Below are positions 44,580 to 55,221 of a stretch of DNA of 64,000 bases, one piece after another; within the stretch, counting starts at the first letter, position 1; each line of letters begins with the position of its first letter. The stretch is from JABLTI01 sp035528035 (GTDB lineage Archaea; Asgardarchaeota; Heimdallarchaeia; JABLTI01). Made by a program: the position numbers and the translations under genes. The notes beneath the pieces were generated by a model. The model made no database searches. It saw only the letters and a list, made by a program, of their open reading frames with translations, and was not told where the DNA came from. Where the stretch lies: assembly GCA_035528035.1 (NCBI GenBank), contig DATKZI010000005.1, positions 1 through 64,000 on the forward strand, read 5' to 3'.

Positions 44580-47243
44580 ATGAATAAAAGAATATCTCTT
44601 TTAGTATTATTTGTAACGATGCTTTTTACACTAACATTAGTGTTTCAACCTGTTCAAAGCAAAGTTAGCTTTGTTGATGATTCAGTTCAATCACTACAAG
44701 CAATAGTGAACCCAATAACTGAAACATATTCAGCTACTGCTGTTGGTGGGACTGAAAAAATACTTTCAAACGTCTTCTATGGAGGCGATTGTGAAGAAGA
44801 AAAACCTAATGGTGAACCTGTTGGTTTTTATGGCTATGGTTCTGGTAACAATTATGCTAATCACTCCTATCAAGATGAAGTCCATGCTGGAAACTATGGT
44901 GCTATTTTAAGTTCCCGTGGATCAGCCCAATATTATGCAAGTCATTATAGTAGTTGGTATTTTACTAATTATATTTCAGAACTTGGATATCTTGATCAAG
45001 ATATCAACATGGATCTCTGGGTTAATGCTAAAGCAAATCCTGATTTTACTAGCGGTGCTGAAATTTACTTACGAGTACGATTCTTAACAGATCTTGGAAA
45101 TTATTATATTAATTATTATCTTTCAAGAGTAAGTGGTCTACCATTTAATAGCACAACATCAGCTTTCTTTGATCTCCGTGATTCCTTAGATACTTGGAGA
45201 CAAATTGATAGAAATATAACAGAAGATTTCGAATCAGTGTTTCCAACTCCGACATTATCATTAAGCTATATTTATTCATTTTTCCTCTATACTACCTCTG
45301 TTAGTAATCCAGTAGGTGATACCGTTCTGCTTTTCGATGATGTAGAATTTACTAATAGTACTGGGTTTAATTTCATACATCAAAATGGTGACTTTGAAGA
45401 GGGTAATTCTCATTTTTGGTATGATACATCTAGTGGTGCAGCATCAGTATATCGTACTGAAGATGATTTTACGCAAGGTACAAGCGCGATGAATTGTACA
45501 ATTTTTCAACCTAAATCTAATGGGTACTCCTACCTTTATGCAGAACAGGATATTTATGATGGTTGGCAGGTGATGCCAAAAGGTTGGTATGCAGAACAAC
45601 CAGGTGATCTAATGATAAATTTTGATTGGAAATATTCAGATACACCATTACTTGGATCACAAAAAGCTTCCTTCTATATATACTGTTCAAATTCGACTTA
45701 TGATACTTATTTCTATTTTATTCTAGGTGATGAGAATGATAATTTAGCTAGTTATTCAAACTATACCTATTCATCATATAGCCAAATATATCTTCCAGCA
45801 GAAGGGTTCGGTTCTCGAGATACTTGGAATCATTTCTCTATTGATTTTATTGAAATACTAATGAGTTTAGGATTTACTAATACTATTCCTTATTATGTTG
45901 GGTATTATTGTGATATTAGTTCTACTGTGAGTAAAATTCAATTGCTTATTGATGACTTTTCTATTATTACTTGTCCCACTGGTGATGCATCATTTGAAGG
46001 AAATTTTGTTACATCACCTACTGATCCACTAAACTACTGGCAAACAAATTATGATGATAGATATGTGAATATAACATCAGACGCTTACGATGGAAACTTC
46101 GCAGCGAATCTAACTTCATATGTTGGTATTACTTCTGCCTATTGCTATAAGACTGAAATGTATTTACCAGTAACAAACAATCAATTTACTGACTTTTATT
46201 GGCGTTTAGATAAGCGGACTGATCTAGGTTCTACGGCTTATTCTTATATTAGACTTGAATTAGATCATTCTAAATACATCTATTATGTAGTAGGAAATAA
46301 TAGCTTGTATACTCCAATAAATAATTCAATTAATTGTTTTTATTTTGTTGATGGATATAACCAGATGGGTTCGTGGAATAATATCTTCAGAAATTTCACT
46401 GATGATGTTATTACTGCTTTCGGACCTAGTGATTATACTGTTACACAAATTTATCTACACAATTATGCTAATGGTGTTGAAGTGATCTCTACAATTTTTG
46501 ATCACCTGTATTTTGTTCGTGATAATGAAGCACCGATCTTTACTGATGTTACTATAAATCCTACACCCGCTGAATATTTTGACAGTGTAGAAATTAGTGC
46601 AGATGTAGCTGACAATATCCAAATGGATTCAGTTATACTTCATTATAAGATAGATGCTGGTTCGTGGATAACAGAAGAGATGATCTTTAATTCAATGGTC
46701 TACTTAAAATCAATTCCTGCACAAGATTATGGTACTGTTGTATCATTTTACATTGAAGCTGTAGACATTTACGGACAAACCACCGAAGAAGGAACAGCAT
46801 TAATTCCTCACACGTACACAGTTGAAGATAATACAAATCCAATACTAATGATCGATGGACCTTCTACTGCGGATATAGTAAATAGCTCAGTAACCTTTAC
46901 CGTCTTAGATGTTTCTGATGAAGGTAGCGGTATTGCTAATTTCCAAATGATAGTTAACGGAACTGCAACAGATTTTTCTGTAATTCCCTCTACAATTGTG
47001 TGGGAAACCGCTGAATTAGAGAACGGTATCTATACAATTATCTTCAGAGCAACTGATAATGCTGGAAATATTGAACAGAAAGTTTACGAATATGAAGTCT
47101 ATTACCCACCTACTATTTGGGAATCCTTCGTTGCTTTCATGACTAAATGGTGGCCTTATCTTACCGCTGGAGCGGGAGGATTACTCATTGGAATTCTAGT
47201 AATAGTCATTGTAGTTAAAAGAAAGAAGAGATTAGCAGCATAA
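44580..47243 (+). CDS. Large surface protein: three jelly-roll-like modules, two Ig-like modules, membrane anchor
   Basis: 887 residues. Signal at 5-26, C-terminal helix (about 860-882) with a VVKRKKR tail. Three beta modules each open with a Gly-Asp-x-Glu-type start: GGDCEEEKPNGEP near 68, QNGDFEEGNSHFWYD near 270, and TGDASFEGNF near 465, and each ends in DDVEF or DDFS-like strands, the look of carbohydrate-binding jelly-rolls. Two Ig-like modules follow, with DNEAPIFTDVTINPTP and DNTNPILMIDGPS starts. No catalytic site. Probably an S-layer-associated or adhesive protein. Confidence 0.75.
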   Translation: MNKRISLLVLFVTMLFTLTLVFQPVQSKVSFVDDSVQSLQAIVNPITETYSATAVGGTEKILSNVFYGGDCEEEKPNGEPVGFYGYGSGNNYANHSYQDEVHAGNYGAILSSRGSAQYYASHYSSWYFTNYISELGYLDQDINMDLWVNAKANPDFTSGAEIYLRVRFLTDLGNYYINYYLSRVSGLPFNSTTSAFFDLRDSLDTWRQIDRNITEDFESVFPTPTLSLSYIYSFFLYTTSVSNPVGDTVLLFDDVEFTNSTGFNFIHQNGDFEEGNSHFWYDTSSGAASVYRTEDDFTQGTSAMNCTIFQPKSNGYSYLYAEQDIYDGWQVMPKGWYAEQPGDLMINFDWKYSDTPLLGSQKASFYIYCSNSTYDTYFYFILGDENDNLASYSNYTYSSYSQIYLPAEGFGSRDTWNHFSIDFIEILMSLGFTNTIPYYVGYYCDISSTVSKIQLLIDDFSIITCPTGDASFEGNFVTSPTDPLNYWQTNYDDRYVNITSDAYDGNFAANLTSYVGITSAYCYKTEMYLPVTNNQFTDFYWRLDKRTDLGSTAYSYIRLELDHSKYIYYVVGNNSLYTPINNSINCFYFVDGYNQMGSWNNIFRNFTDDVITAFGPSDYTVTQIYLHNYANGVEVISTIFDHLYFVRDNEAPIFTDVTINPTPAEYFDSVEISADVADNIQMDSVILHYKIDAGSWITEEMIFNSMVYLKSIPAQDYGTVVSFYIEAVDIYGQTTEEGTALIPHTYTVEDNTNPILMIDGPSTADIVNSSVTFTVLDVSDEGSGIANFQMIVNGTATDFSVIPSTIVWETAELENGIYTIIFRATDNAGNIEQKVYEYEVYYPPTIWESFVAFMTKWWPYLTAGAGGLLIGILVIVIVVKRKKRLAA

Positions 47244-47465
47244 GCTAGCTTTTCTTTTTTTCTTATTTTGCTATTTTTTTCTTTCAGTATTTATTCTATT
47301 TTTAACTATAAATTCTTTTAATTACTGATTATACTATAGCTATAAGTTGACTTTTTAAGACTACCAATTGGTCATCTTCTGATTTTTCATTTGACTAAAA
47401 TAGAATATACAAACTATTCGTAATGAAAAATAAAAAGGAAGATGATGCCTTAGGAAGACATCAAA

Positions 47466-48239
47466 CTAATTTTTAGCAATGAATTGTATAAAACGGCTAT
47501 GATAGATAGCTATGCGGTTCAATAGGTGGAGAGACAAAGTAAGTAAGAAGAAACCTATGAATGGTGTGATTACATATAAGAAAATCCAAAATCCTGTTGG
47601 TAATACTGAATACCAAGCTTCAGTAAAAACAGATCCATGAATAGCATATTCAACAATTAAATTGACCCAAGAGAACATTAAACCGATTGAGGTAGAAATA
47701 AACGTTACTGCAAATGTAAATGTAATAATACCTATTGGCATTGCAAAAATCAAGCAATAGAAGAATGATTTGTAAATTGATTTATTCTTTAGTGAATTCA
47801 ATACTTTATCTTTTTTAGTTCCATCATTGTTGAATCGTATTCTATCTGGTTTTATCTTTACTCCCGTTAAAAACGATGATAGCCATGTTTGAATTTCAAG
47901 CAAATACGGTAAGCTTAGTAAGAAGAGGAAGAGAAGAACCAATCCTATTCCAATTGGAATTAATCCAGCAAACGTCGAGAAACAGGTAACTGCATAAGTG
48001 AAGTAGAAAATGCCTAATGGAAGTAGTAAAATTAAGTATAATATATTCAAGTACGTTCTTCCATTAGTGTACACACCAAAAAATCCTACATTTAATAAGG
48101 GATGTTCTTGAATTACTACTCTTGATTGTATAGTTGTACCATTACTTCTTTTTAGTGTAATCTTAGATCCACATTTACTGCAAAATACATCATCAGTATC
48201 TAAATTATTCCCACACTCTGTACAAAATATTTCACTCAT
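47466..48239 (-). CDS. Zinc-ribbon multi-pass membrane protein
   Basis: 257 residues. The N-terminus is a cytosolic zinc ribbon, CTECG...CSKCG (residues 6-23), followed by a basic linker and about five hydrophobic helices from residue ~60 on. A polar loop (GVKIKPDRIRFNNDGTKKDK, about 125-144) separates two halves that share a GIFYFTYAVTCFST / GIITFTFAVTFIST motif, indicating an internal duplication. Zinc-ribbon-tagged membrane proteins are common in archaea; this one may sit in a transport or stress pathway. Function unknown. Confidence 0.7.
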   Translation of the reverse strand: MSEIFCTECGNNLDTDDVFCSKCGSKITLKRSNGTTIQSRVVIQEHPLLNVGFFGVYTNGRTYLNILYLILLLPLGIFYFTYAVTCFSTFAGLIPIGIGLVLLFLFLLSLPYLLEIQTWLSSFLTGVKIKPDRIRFNNDGTKKDKVLNSLKNKSIYKSFFYCLIFAMPIGIITFTFAVTFISTSIGLMFSWVNLIVEYAIHGSVFTEAWYSVLPTGFWIFLYVITPFIGFFLLTLSLHLLNRIAIYHSRFIQFIAKN

Positions 48240-48483
48240 TTTTTTATCACCACAATATACTAGTAACCACTCAAGTAGTTACCACCCGCGTAGTAAGTAC
48301 TTATTATTCCTTCAACTATTTAAACAGAACCATTAGAAACAAGAGTAAATTATATTCAATACAATAGATACTAATTTTAAAAAACTGAAAAAAAAAATGA
48401 AGATGCAAGCTATTTAGTTTTTAATTCTTTTCTCTTTCAAGTTCAATTTAAAATCTATAGAAATAAAAAAACAGAGGTTTTTA

Positions 48484-49314
48484 CTATAATTTCTTATAAT
48501 TGCTAATTATGCTAAAGCTGTAAGTTTGCTTTTTAAGACCACCTTCAGGCCAATAACCTTTTGGCAAATCAGGTTGTAACATGATTTCTTCTTCAAGTAT
48601 GTTCAATTGCTTATATTTCTGTAAAACTGAAAGCAGTTCTTCGAAGAATATTCTTATTTGTTTAACATAATTTGTATCAACTACTCTTCCATGGCCAGGA
48701 ATAAATGCTTGTAAATTAGATTCTTCCCAAAACTTCAATTCATTGATCCATTTAACCAAATCATTATCTGGTTCACCAAAGTAGGGAGAAGCATCTATCT
48801 GAAGGAGATCTCCAGTTAACATTATTTTTTCAGGTTTAAAGAAAATAGTAGAAGAGCAACCGGAATGTCCCCCAACTAATTTAATGAAAATTTCATTATT
48901 TTTTCCAAGAGTTAAATTCTCTTTAAACCAAACGTTTGGCATAAAAAGTTTCGCTACTTTTGCAGCTTCACCAAAACCTGGAAATAATTTTTCTAAATTA
49001 TCAATTATTTGTTCAGTGAATTCTGCTTTAACATATCTCTCAATTCCAGCTCTTGCTGCTTCTGCTGCAATTACTTTCAAGTCTGAAAATGCTCCCATAC
49101 CAAAGAAATGATCAACATGTCCATGGGTTATTATTAACGCACTAGCTTTTCTAATGAATTTCTCTTCCATGGCTTTTCTAAATTCTATTGCTTTTGTTGT
49201 ATTTAATCCTGCATCAACAAAAACTAATTCATTTTGCAAAACAATACAAGCCGAATTCGAACCACCATCATTTTTTGCGAAAACTACTGAAGGAGTAATT
49301 TCTTGATATGACAT
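48484..49314 (-). CDS. Metallo-beta-lactamase fold hydrolase
   Basis: 276 residues with the MBL dinuclear metal site: HGHVDH (H64, H66, D68, H69), H150 in VGGHSGCSS, D169 in LTGDLLQ and a final His in FIPGHG. The C-terminal helix is typical of glyoxalase II-like or quorum-quenching-like subfamilies; no rhodanese or beta-CASP part. A cytosolic hydrolase of thioesters or lactones is likely. Single gene. Confidence 0.85.
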   Translation of the reverse strand: MSYQEITPSVVFAKNDGGSNSACIVLQNELVFVDAGLNTTKAIEFRKAMEEKFIRKASALIITHGHVDHFFGMGAFSDLKVIAAEAARAGIERYVKAEFTEQIIDNLEKLFPGFGEAAKVAKLFMPNVWFKENLTLGKNNEIFIKLVGGHSGCSSTIFFKPEKIMLTGDLLQIDASPYFGEPDNDLVKWINELKFWEESNLQAFIPGHGRVVDTNYVKQIRIFFEELLSVLQKYKQLNILEEEIMLQPDLPKGYWPEGGLKKQTYSFSIISNYKKL

Positions 49315-49422
49315 AAGGAAACTTTACTAACATTATCTTATTAAGTTTTAGAGTAGTCTTGATGATTTTAAAATTATTTTTCTAATTAATCTAATTACTC
49401 AAAAAAAAAAGAAATGGTGGAA

Positions 49423-49668
49423 TTATTTTCTTTTACGTTTCAGTAGTAGTATACTAGTTATGAAAACAAATCCACTTAATGCTACGAATGTAGCAAAACT
49501 ACTCTTTATAATTTCTTCTAATTCACCTAATATACATTTATACTCAGCAGTTACTGTGTATATTTCAATTGGATCAGATGGATATTTTATTACATAGAAT
49601 AATTTGGAATAATATGAATTTAATACCCCACCTTCTGAATATTGAAGTTCTGAAAGGATAGTAAAAAT
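49423..49668 (-). pseudogene. C-terminal end of a surface protein
   Basis: An 82-codon minus-strand frame closed at both ends by stops (TAG at 49669-49671, TAA at 49423-49425) with no ATG, GTG or TTG start. It reads IFTILSELQYSEGG, YSKLFYVIKYPSDP, EYKCILGELEEIIK, then a hydrophobic helix and a LLLKRKRK end, i.e. the standard membrane anchor of the surface proteins in this window. It is the leftover of a gene whose front has been lost. Confidence 0.6.
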
Positions 49669-49763
49669 CTAAACTTACTTTGTAACATCAATTTCTATTT
49701 CTTATGGAAGGGTATACCCTAAAAAAACTTCACTTTCTTAAAAAGAAAAATAAAAGAAAGAAT

Positions 49764-51752
49764 TCATTGTTTCTTTCTTATAGTTACTAATAATCCAAAT
49801 ATTATAAGTGAAGGTATTAAAATCTGTATTGATGATTTTTCAGTTGGTGTTTGTATAATGAAACTATAATATTGTGATGAGTTATTGTTAGTAACTGAAT
49901 TAGCATTAGGTGAGTTGTCAGTTGCAACAATATAGTACTCTATTTTATCTCCTGAATCAAAAAGTCCTATGCTTACTTTATAGGTGCTACTTGAGAGGAA
50001 TATTATATTGGTAGAATTCCATTCTCCTTCATTAACCCTAAAATAGAGCTTTACGGATTGGATGCCATTAGCGTCTGTAACTGAACAAGTTATATTGATG
50101 TAATCTGTTTTTGATGGCAACATTGGAGTATGTTCTATATTTGATATTGTTGGCCCAGTAAAATCACCTGAACTCACAGTTAAACTATAATAAGAACCAC
50201 TATTATTATTAGTTACTGTATTAGGATTTTGTGAAGTATCATTTGCTGTAATGAAATATTCTAAGAAATCTTCGCAGGTCAGTATACCTATATTTTTACT
50301 ATAAGTTTCTCCTACAACTAAATTCATTGTAACATTAATCCAAAAACCATTATTAATTCTATAATGAAGAAGAGCATTAATAATGCCATTTATATCCATA
50401 ATATTTGCACTGATTGTAATAGATTCCGTATCCATTGGATTTGTTGGATTAGTTATTACTCCTGTTATAATTGGCGAAGTTGTATCAATAATAAAAATAC
50501 CAATATCACTCCATTCACCCCAGTTATCTACAATATCTTTAGCACATACTCGCCAATAGTAAGTATCATCTAGTAAGCTAGATGCTATGGTGTGAAAACT
50601 ATCAGTAGTGTATGAATCAACAAAAGCTGTAGAGAAATCGGAAGCGGTATCAACTTGAATTCTATATTGAATAAAATCTGTAATATCAGACCAATCAAGA
50701 AAAGGTGTTAATTCTGAATTAATAGAATTATTATTAGGTAAAACTAATGTTGGTGCAATTGGAGAAATGGTATCTATTTTGAAATTCCAAACATCGCTCC
50801 ATGTTCCAGTATTTAAATAATCATCTTGAGCTTGAACACGCCAATAATAAATATCATCTAATGGAGGAGTAAACTCATAACTGGTAACAACTGTTTGTTG
50901 AATTAATGGGCTTGCAAAATCTGCATTATCATCTATTTGGATTTTATAGGAGGTTGCATTAGCAACACTTGACCATACTAATTCAGGAGAATTATCATTT
51001 GTAATTGTTTCATTTGGAAGAGAAATTAAGGTAGAAGTGCCAAGATATGTATAAATTTGAAAATTCCAAACATCGCTCCAATTACCAATATTTTCAGCTA
51101 AATCAGTGCTTCTTACTCGCCAGTATTTCACACCATCAGCCAATTCGGGACAAGTATAATTTTCAGTTGTTTCTATATCTAAGATAGAATTAGTAAAAGA
51201 ATTTGTAGTATCTACTTGTAATTGGTAGATAGCATCATCTGGATCAGCTTTCCAAGTCAAAGTAGTGGTATTATCTCGAGTAGTTGATGAGTTGCTCGGA
51301 GTTAAAAGGGTAGGTGGTAAAGGATCAATTTGATCTATGGTGAAACACCAAGTAGTACTCCAATAAGTAAATTGTCCTGTTTTATCAAATCCTCGAATAT
51401 GCCAATAGTACTTACCATCAGGTAATATAACTGTGTAAGTAGTATCTACAGTAGAATCATAAGCCCATTCAGTGCCAGAAAAATCTATTTTATCATTTAT
51501 TTGGTAAACATAGAATCCAATATTTACATTGTATTCCCAAGATAAAACTACTGAAGATTCAGTAGTATAAGTATTATTAGCAGGACTAATTAAATTAGGA
51601 CCAGGAATAGTTTTGATAGTATAAATCTCTCTAGAACTAATTTTTTGATTATTTACAGTAAAATTAAACGTATTAACTATTAAAGTAGAAGATATTAATC
51701 CAAAAATAACTATTAAGAAATAAAATCTATTTTTTATAAATTTATTAATCAT
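49764..51752 (-). CDS. Surface protein with four FN3-like and two Ig-like repeats
   Basis: 662 residues. Signal at ~11-27, C-terminal helix (about 640-657, QILIPSLIIFGLLVTI) with RKKQ. Four tandem ~92-residue FN3-like units start LISPANN, LLTPSNSS, LISLPNET, LVLPNNNS, each with a YYWRVxAxD strand and a WSDVWNFxI end. Two ~90-residue Ig-like units follow (ITGVITNPTNP and ISNIEHTPMLP), each ending in NNNSxxYYSxxV. The repeats are similar enough to suggest recent duplication. Probably an adhesive stalk. Two nearby parts of other surface genes at 44580 and 49423 show this is a surface-protein-rich stretch. Confidence 0.8.
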   Translation of the reverse strand: MINKFIKNRFYFLIVIFGLISSTLIVNTFNFTVNNQKISSREIYTIKTIPGPNLISPANNTYTTESSVVLSWEYNVNIGFYVYQINDKIDFSGTEWAYDSTVDTTYTVILPDGKYYWHIRGFDKTGQFTYWSTTWCFTIDQIDPLPPTLLTPSNSSTTRDNTTTLTWKADPDDAIYQLQVDTTNSFTNSILDIETTENYTCPELADGVKYWRVRSTDLAENIGNWSDVWNFQIYTYLGTSTLISLPNETITNDNSPELVWSSVANATSYKIQIDDNADFASPLIQQTVVTSYEFTPPLDDIYYWRVQAQDDYLNTGTWSDVWNFKIDTISPIAPTLVLPNNNSINSELTPFLDWSDITDFIQYRIQVDTASDFSTAFVDSYTTDSFHTIASSLLDDTYYWRVCAKDIVDNWGEWSDIGIFIIDTTSPIITGVITNPTNPMDTESITISANIMDINGIINALLHYRINNGFWINVTMNLVVGETYSKNIGILTCEDFLEYFITANDTSQNPNTVTNNNSGSYYSLTVSSGDFTGPTISNIEHTPMLPSKTDYINITCSVTDANGIQSVKLYFRVNEGEWNSTNIIFLSSSTYKVSIGLFDSGDKIEYYIVATDNSPNANSVTNNNSSQYYSFIIQTPTEKSSIQILIPSLIIFGLLVTIRKKQ

Positions 51753-52068
51753 TTAATATAGACCTCAGATATGCCGTTTAAAAGCTTGATTTTGTATAAA
51801 AAGGTACTTTTCAGTGGAAAAAGGAATTATTACTTTAGAGGTTATTTACGAACTGGCAATTATACTTACAATTAGAAAACAAGTTGAAAATAATATCCTC
51901 TTTCTTTTAATCAATTTTTTCACCACAAAAGAATCTAATAAGGTAAATAATAAGATAATTATATTTGAGAATTTTTGATAAATAAAGAAGTTAAATTAAT
52001 TTTTGCAGATATTTGTTTAAATACAACAATTTATAATTTATTTAATGCTAAATAGATTCGAATGAAAA
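51753..52068. other. Divergent promoter gap
   Basis: 316 bp between the divergent FN3 surface protein (minus) and TPR protein (plus). Very AT-rich; no coding remnant, long inverted repeat or other element is evident. It must hold both promoters, but no box stands out. Confidence 0.45.
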
Positions 52069-54087
52069 ATGTTTGTACTTGAACGAGCTGAATTAATACA
52101 TATTAAAGAGCTTATTATAAGAGGTCAATATCAAGATGCTCGTTTTTTATTAAAAACAATTAAAAAGATGGACCAGAAATTAACAATTGATGAGAAAAAT
52201 TTTACCTTTTTATTAGAAGGTATTACTTTATTATATTTGGGGGAATACAAGAAAAGTTCTAAAATTGCTAAGCAACTATTATCAAAAAGTCAAAGAAAAA
52301 ATGACTCCATTCTTTTTTTGGAATCAATAAATTTATTATTAAAAATTCTAGCTGTTCAAGGAAAATTTGAGGAAGGATTAAGCTGGATAGATATTGGGTA
52401 TATCCATTATAAGCAATTAGCTGAACAAGAAAGAGAGGAATTAAAATTACTATTAGCAGAATTTTCTATGAATAAAGGTATTTTCTCTTTTCATAATGGT
52501 AATTTCGTTGATTCCTGGGTTAATCTAAATGAAGCTTTATCTTTAACAGAAACTTATCAAATCAATCCTTTGAAAGGAGAAATACTAAACAATATTGCAT
52601 TACATTATACTGCTCGAGGTAAATTGGACCTAGCAGTTGAAGCTAATCATCAAAGTTTAGCCATTTGGGAAAAAATTGAAAATAATCTAGCTATTGCCAA
52701 AATCAAAAATGATCTAGCAGAAATATTAATTCAACAAGGTGATATTCATCTTGCTTTAGAAACATTTGAACAAGAAATCATTGTTGTGGAAAATAGTCAA
52801 GATAAAAATTTGTTAGCAACGTATCAATTCAATATAGGTATTATTAACTTAGAAAAAGGATTATTTAAACAATCATTAGAATATTTTTTAGAAAGTTTAA
52901 AAAATTACCAAATTGTAGAAAACAACCGAAAAATTGCTTATACTATCTATTATATCATAGAGGTTTATATGAAACAAAATGAGGAAAAAGAAGCTAATCT
53001 TTATCTTCATCAATTAGAAGAACTTATGAAAAAACATTCTGATCCTATGCTCCAACAATGGTTTTTATTGGCAAAAATAACGATTTTAAATCAAAATTAT
53101 CGATTAATGGATTTAGGCAAAATAGAAGAAATTTTAATTGATTTAACCAAACAACATGAATATGATCAAAAAATAACAATTATTACTTTATTGAAGCTTA
53201 GTAAATTACAGCTTGATTATTTAATGAAAAATGAAAATAAGGATGTTTTCGAGGAAGTAGAGCAAAATCTCAAAAAATTAGAAGAAATAGCTGAACTTCA
53301 AGATTCATATAAAATTTTTATTGAAACATATATTTTACAAGCTCAATTGGCAATCTTAGCTAAAGATATCCAAAAAGCCCAAGAATTATTAACACAAGCA
53401 AGGTCCTTAGCTCAATTAAAGGAATTAGATCTACTTGCCATTGAAGTACAAAACATCTATAATGTAATGATTACCAAGATAGAACTCTGGGAGAAAATTA
53501 GTAGATATAATTCTTCTCTTACTGAATTACTTGAAGTTACACCCTATGAAGAAGGATTGAAACAAATTGCTCGTGAAAGGATTACCAAAAAGGCAATTGA
53601 ACAAACAGAAAATCCGATTTTAATATTGATTCAAGATCCTGGGGGAACTTCGATGTATTCAAAGAAATTCCTACCAAATAGCGAATTTGATGAACAATTA
53701 ATTAGTGCATTTCTTTTTGCTATAAATGAATTTATGAAAGAAACATTTGCTGGTAAAGGTGCAATAGAACGAATTAATTATCTGGATTATACACTACTAT
53801 TCAAACCAGTGAGTCCTTTTTTAGTTTGTTATGCTTATAAAGGTCAATCTTATTCTTCCCAGCAAAATCTTGATCGATTTACTGAGTACCTATTAAATTC
53901 AAATACAATCTGGGAATCACTAATTAACTATACAGTAACTGGTCTTGTACCTGATATTGAATATCTTGTTTCTTTAGAAGAGTTAGTAGATGAAATTTTC
54001 AGTCCACAAACACAAGATTTAACGAATGTATTAGATGAAGACTATATTAGAGAAAATTTGGATGATATATTAAATTCCAAACTTTGA
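52069..54087 (+). CDS. TPR protein with C-terminal longin/roadblock-like domain
   Basis: 672 residues, no signal. About residues 15-490 are tetratricopeptide repeats (for example ALLEGIT, GEILNNIALHYTARGKLDLAVEANHQS, with A-x(6)-A-type spacing and repeat length about 40). The last ~150 residues have a different look: ILILIQDPGG, LISAFLFAINEFMKETF, YTLLFKPVSPFLVCYAYKGQ. That strand-helix-strand arrangement is a profilin-like fold like longin or roadblock; such TPR-longin proteins recur in Asgard genomes. A cytosolic scaffold for a GTPase or signalling complex is the natural guess, but no GTPase gene is near. Confidence 0.7.
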   Translation: MFVLERAELIHIKELIIRGQYQDARFLLKTIKKMDQKLTIDEKNFTFLLEGITLLYLGEYKKSSKIAKQLLSKSQRKNDSILFLESINLLLKILAVQGKFEEGLSWIDIGYIHYKQLAEQEREELKLLLAEFSMNKGIFSFHNGNFVDSWVNLNEALSLTETYQINPLKGEILNNIALHYTARGKLDLAVEANHQSLAIWEKIENNLAIAKIKNDLAEILIQQGDIHLALETFEQEIIVVENSQDKNLLATYQFNIGIINLEKGLFKQSLEYFLESLKNYQIVENNRKIAYTIYYIIEVYMKQNEEKEANLYLHQLEELMKKHSDPMLQQWFLLAKITILNQNYRLMDLGKIEEILIDLTKQHEYDQKITIITLLKLSKLQLDYLMKNENKDVFEEVEQNLKKLEEIAELQDSYKIFIETYILQAQLAILAKDIQKAQELLTQARSLAQLKELDLLAIEVQNIYNVMITKIELWEKISRYNSSLTELLEVTPYEEGLKQIARERITKKAIEQTENPILILIQDPGGTSMYSKKFLPNSEFDEQLISAFLFAINEFMKETFAGKGAIERINYLDYTLLFKPVSPFLVCYAYKGQSYSSQQNLDRFTEYLLNSNTIWESLINYTVTGLVPDIEYLVSLEELVDEIFSPQTQDLTNVLDEDYIRENLDDILNSKL

Positions 54088-54112
54088 CCTTTTGATTTAT
54101 TTTTTATCATTC

Positions 54113-55186
54113 TTATCTATTAATACCAAATTTTTCCATTAAATCTTGTAATTGAAATTTATAGCATTTTTCAGTTAAATGTTTCTTATAACCCATTCGT
54201 TCATTTATAGATAACATTGGGGCATTTGTATCTGCATTTCCAGTATTAATTATTGTTACTTTCGGAAATTTGTCTTGAATATAAAATAACATAGCTGCTT
54301 TAAGCCATTTGCCCAATCCTCGACCACGGTATTTTGGTAAAACACCAGTTACATCTTGTTCAATCAGATAAGGTTTAGATTGAGAATACTGTATATCTGT
54401 AATACCACTTATTGATCCATCATTTTCTTTAGTAATCATTGTTATCCATTTAATACCTAACTTCTTAAATTGCTCTTCTCTTATTCTCCTCGATTCAGGT
54501 GTTTCCGCTCTTATATCATCTAATTCACCTAAAGGAACCAAATTAGCTATATCTGTAAAGAATTTCGTAAACTCATCAATAATAGTGTCAGGTATATGAT
54601 CAAAAATCTCTAAAGAACAATTATCTTTTTGTGCTAGATTTTCACCATCCTTCACCCAATTAGCCATTTCTTGCCAATCAACATCAGCTAATTTTAATCT
54701 ATTATAAACTCCAACTAATGCTAATACAGCACCATTTTTCTCACAAAATCGCCAACCTGAATCTAATAAAGAATATGTTTGAACGATTGTGATCTCTTTT
54801 AATTCCACTATTTTTTTAATCATAACTTGGAATAATTTCGTACCCCACCCCTGACGACGATACTGCTTATCAATAAATAATTGAAACCAGGTAGTATGCT
54901 TATTTTCTTCATAGTTTGGATTTTTCTTATTTGATATGTAAAAAGAACATTTACCGATAACAGTTTGTTTTGAGTTCTCTTCCAAAATAAGAATCCAAAA
55001 ATAATAATCCAATAATTCAAAGATATTGAGAATTTCTTGTCTAATTGTTTCACGTTCATATGAAGGATCATCATCAGGATATAATTCAATAAAGATTCTT
55101 TCAGAAAAATCAATGTACGATTCTAGTAGTTCTTTTGAACTTTCTTTAGGTTTAAATTCTTCAATCCTAATGTTTTGTTTTTTCAC
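54113..55186 (-). CDS. Double-domain GNAT acetyltransferase
   Basis: 357 residues with two GNAT folds in tandem. The first acetyl-CoA-binding loop is YRRQGWGTKLF (109-119), the second KYRGRGLGKWLK (285-296); both have the Q/R-x-x-G-x-G/A pattern. This tandem layout is found in mycothiol-synthase-like proteins and in archaeal N-acetyltransferases, one half often being structural. Acceptor unknown. It lies 35 bp downstream of the AKR gene and may be co-transcribed with it. Confidence 0.85.
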   Translation of the reverse strand: MKKQNIRIEEFKPKESSKELLESYIDFSERIFIELYPDDDPSYERETIRQEILNIFELLDYYFWILILEENSKQTVIGKCSFYISNKKNPNYEENKHTTWFQLFIDKQYRRQGWGTKLFQVMIKKIVELKEITIVQTYSLLDSGWRFCEKNGAVLALVGVYNRLKLADVDWQEMANWVKDGENLAQKDNCSLEIFDHIPDTIIDEFTKFFTDIANLVPLGELDDIRAETPESRRIREEQFKKLGIKWITMITKENDGSISGITDIQYSQSKPYLIEQDVTGVLPKYRGRGLGKWLKAAMLFYIQDKFPKVTIINTGNADTNAPMLSINERMGYKKHLTEKCYKFQLQDLMEKFGINR

Positions 55187-55221
55187 GTGAATCGCCTTTG
55201 GTTATCTTCGTTTTTTCAAGA

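Noticed and set aside
49710..49719. GGGTATACCC palindrome
   Set aside because: Only 10 bp, and in a gap next to no clear promoter; too short to support a site.
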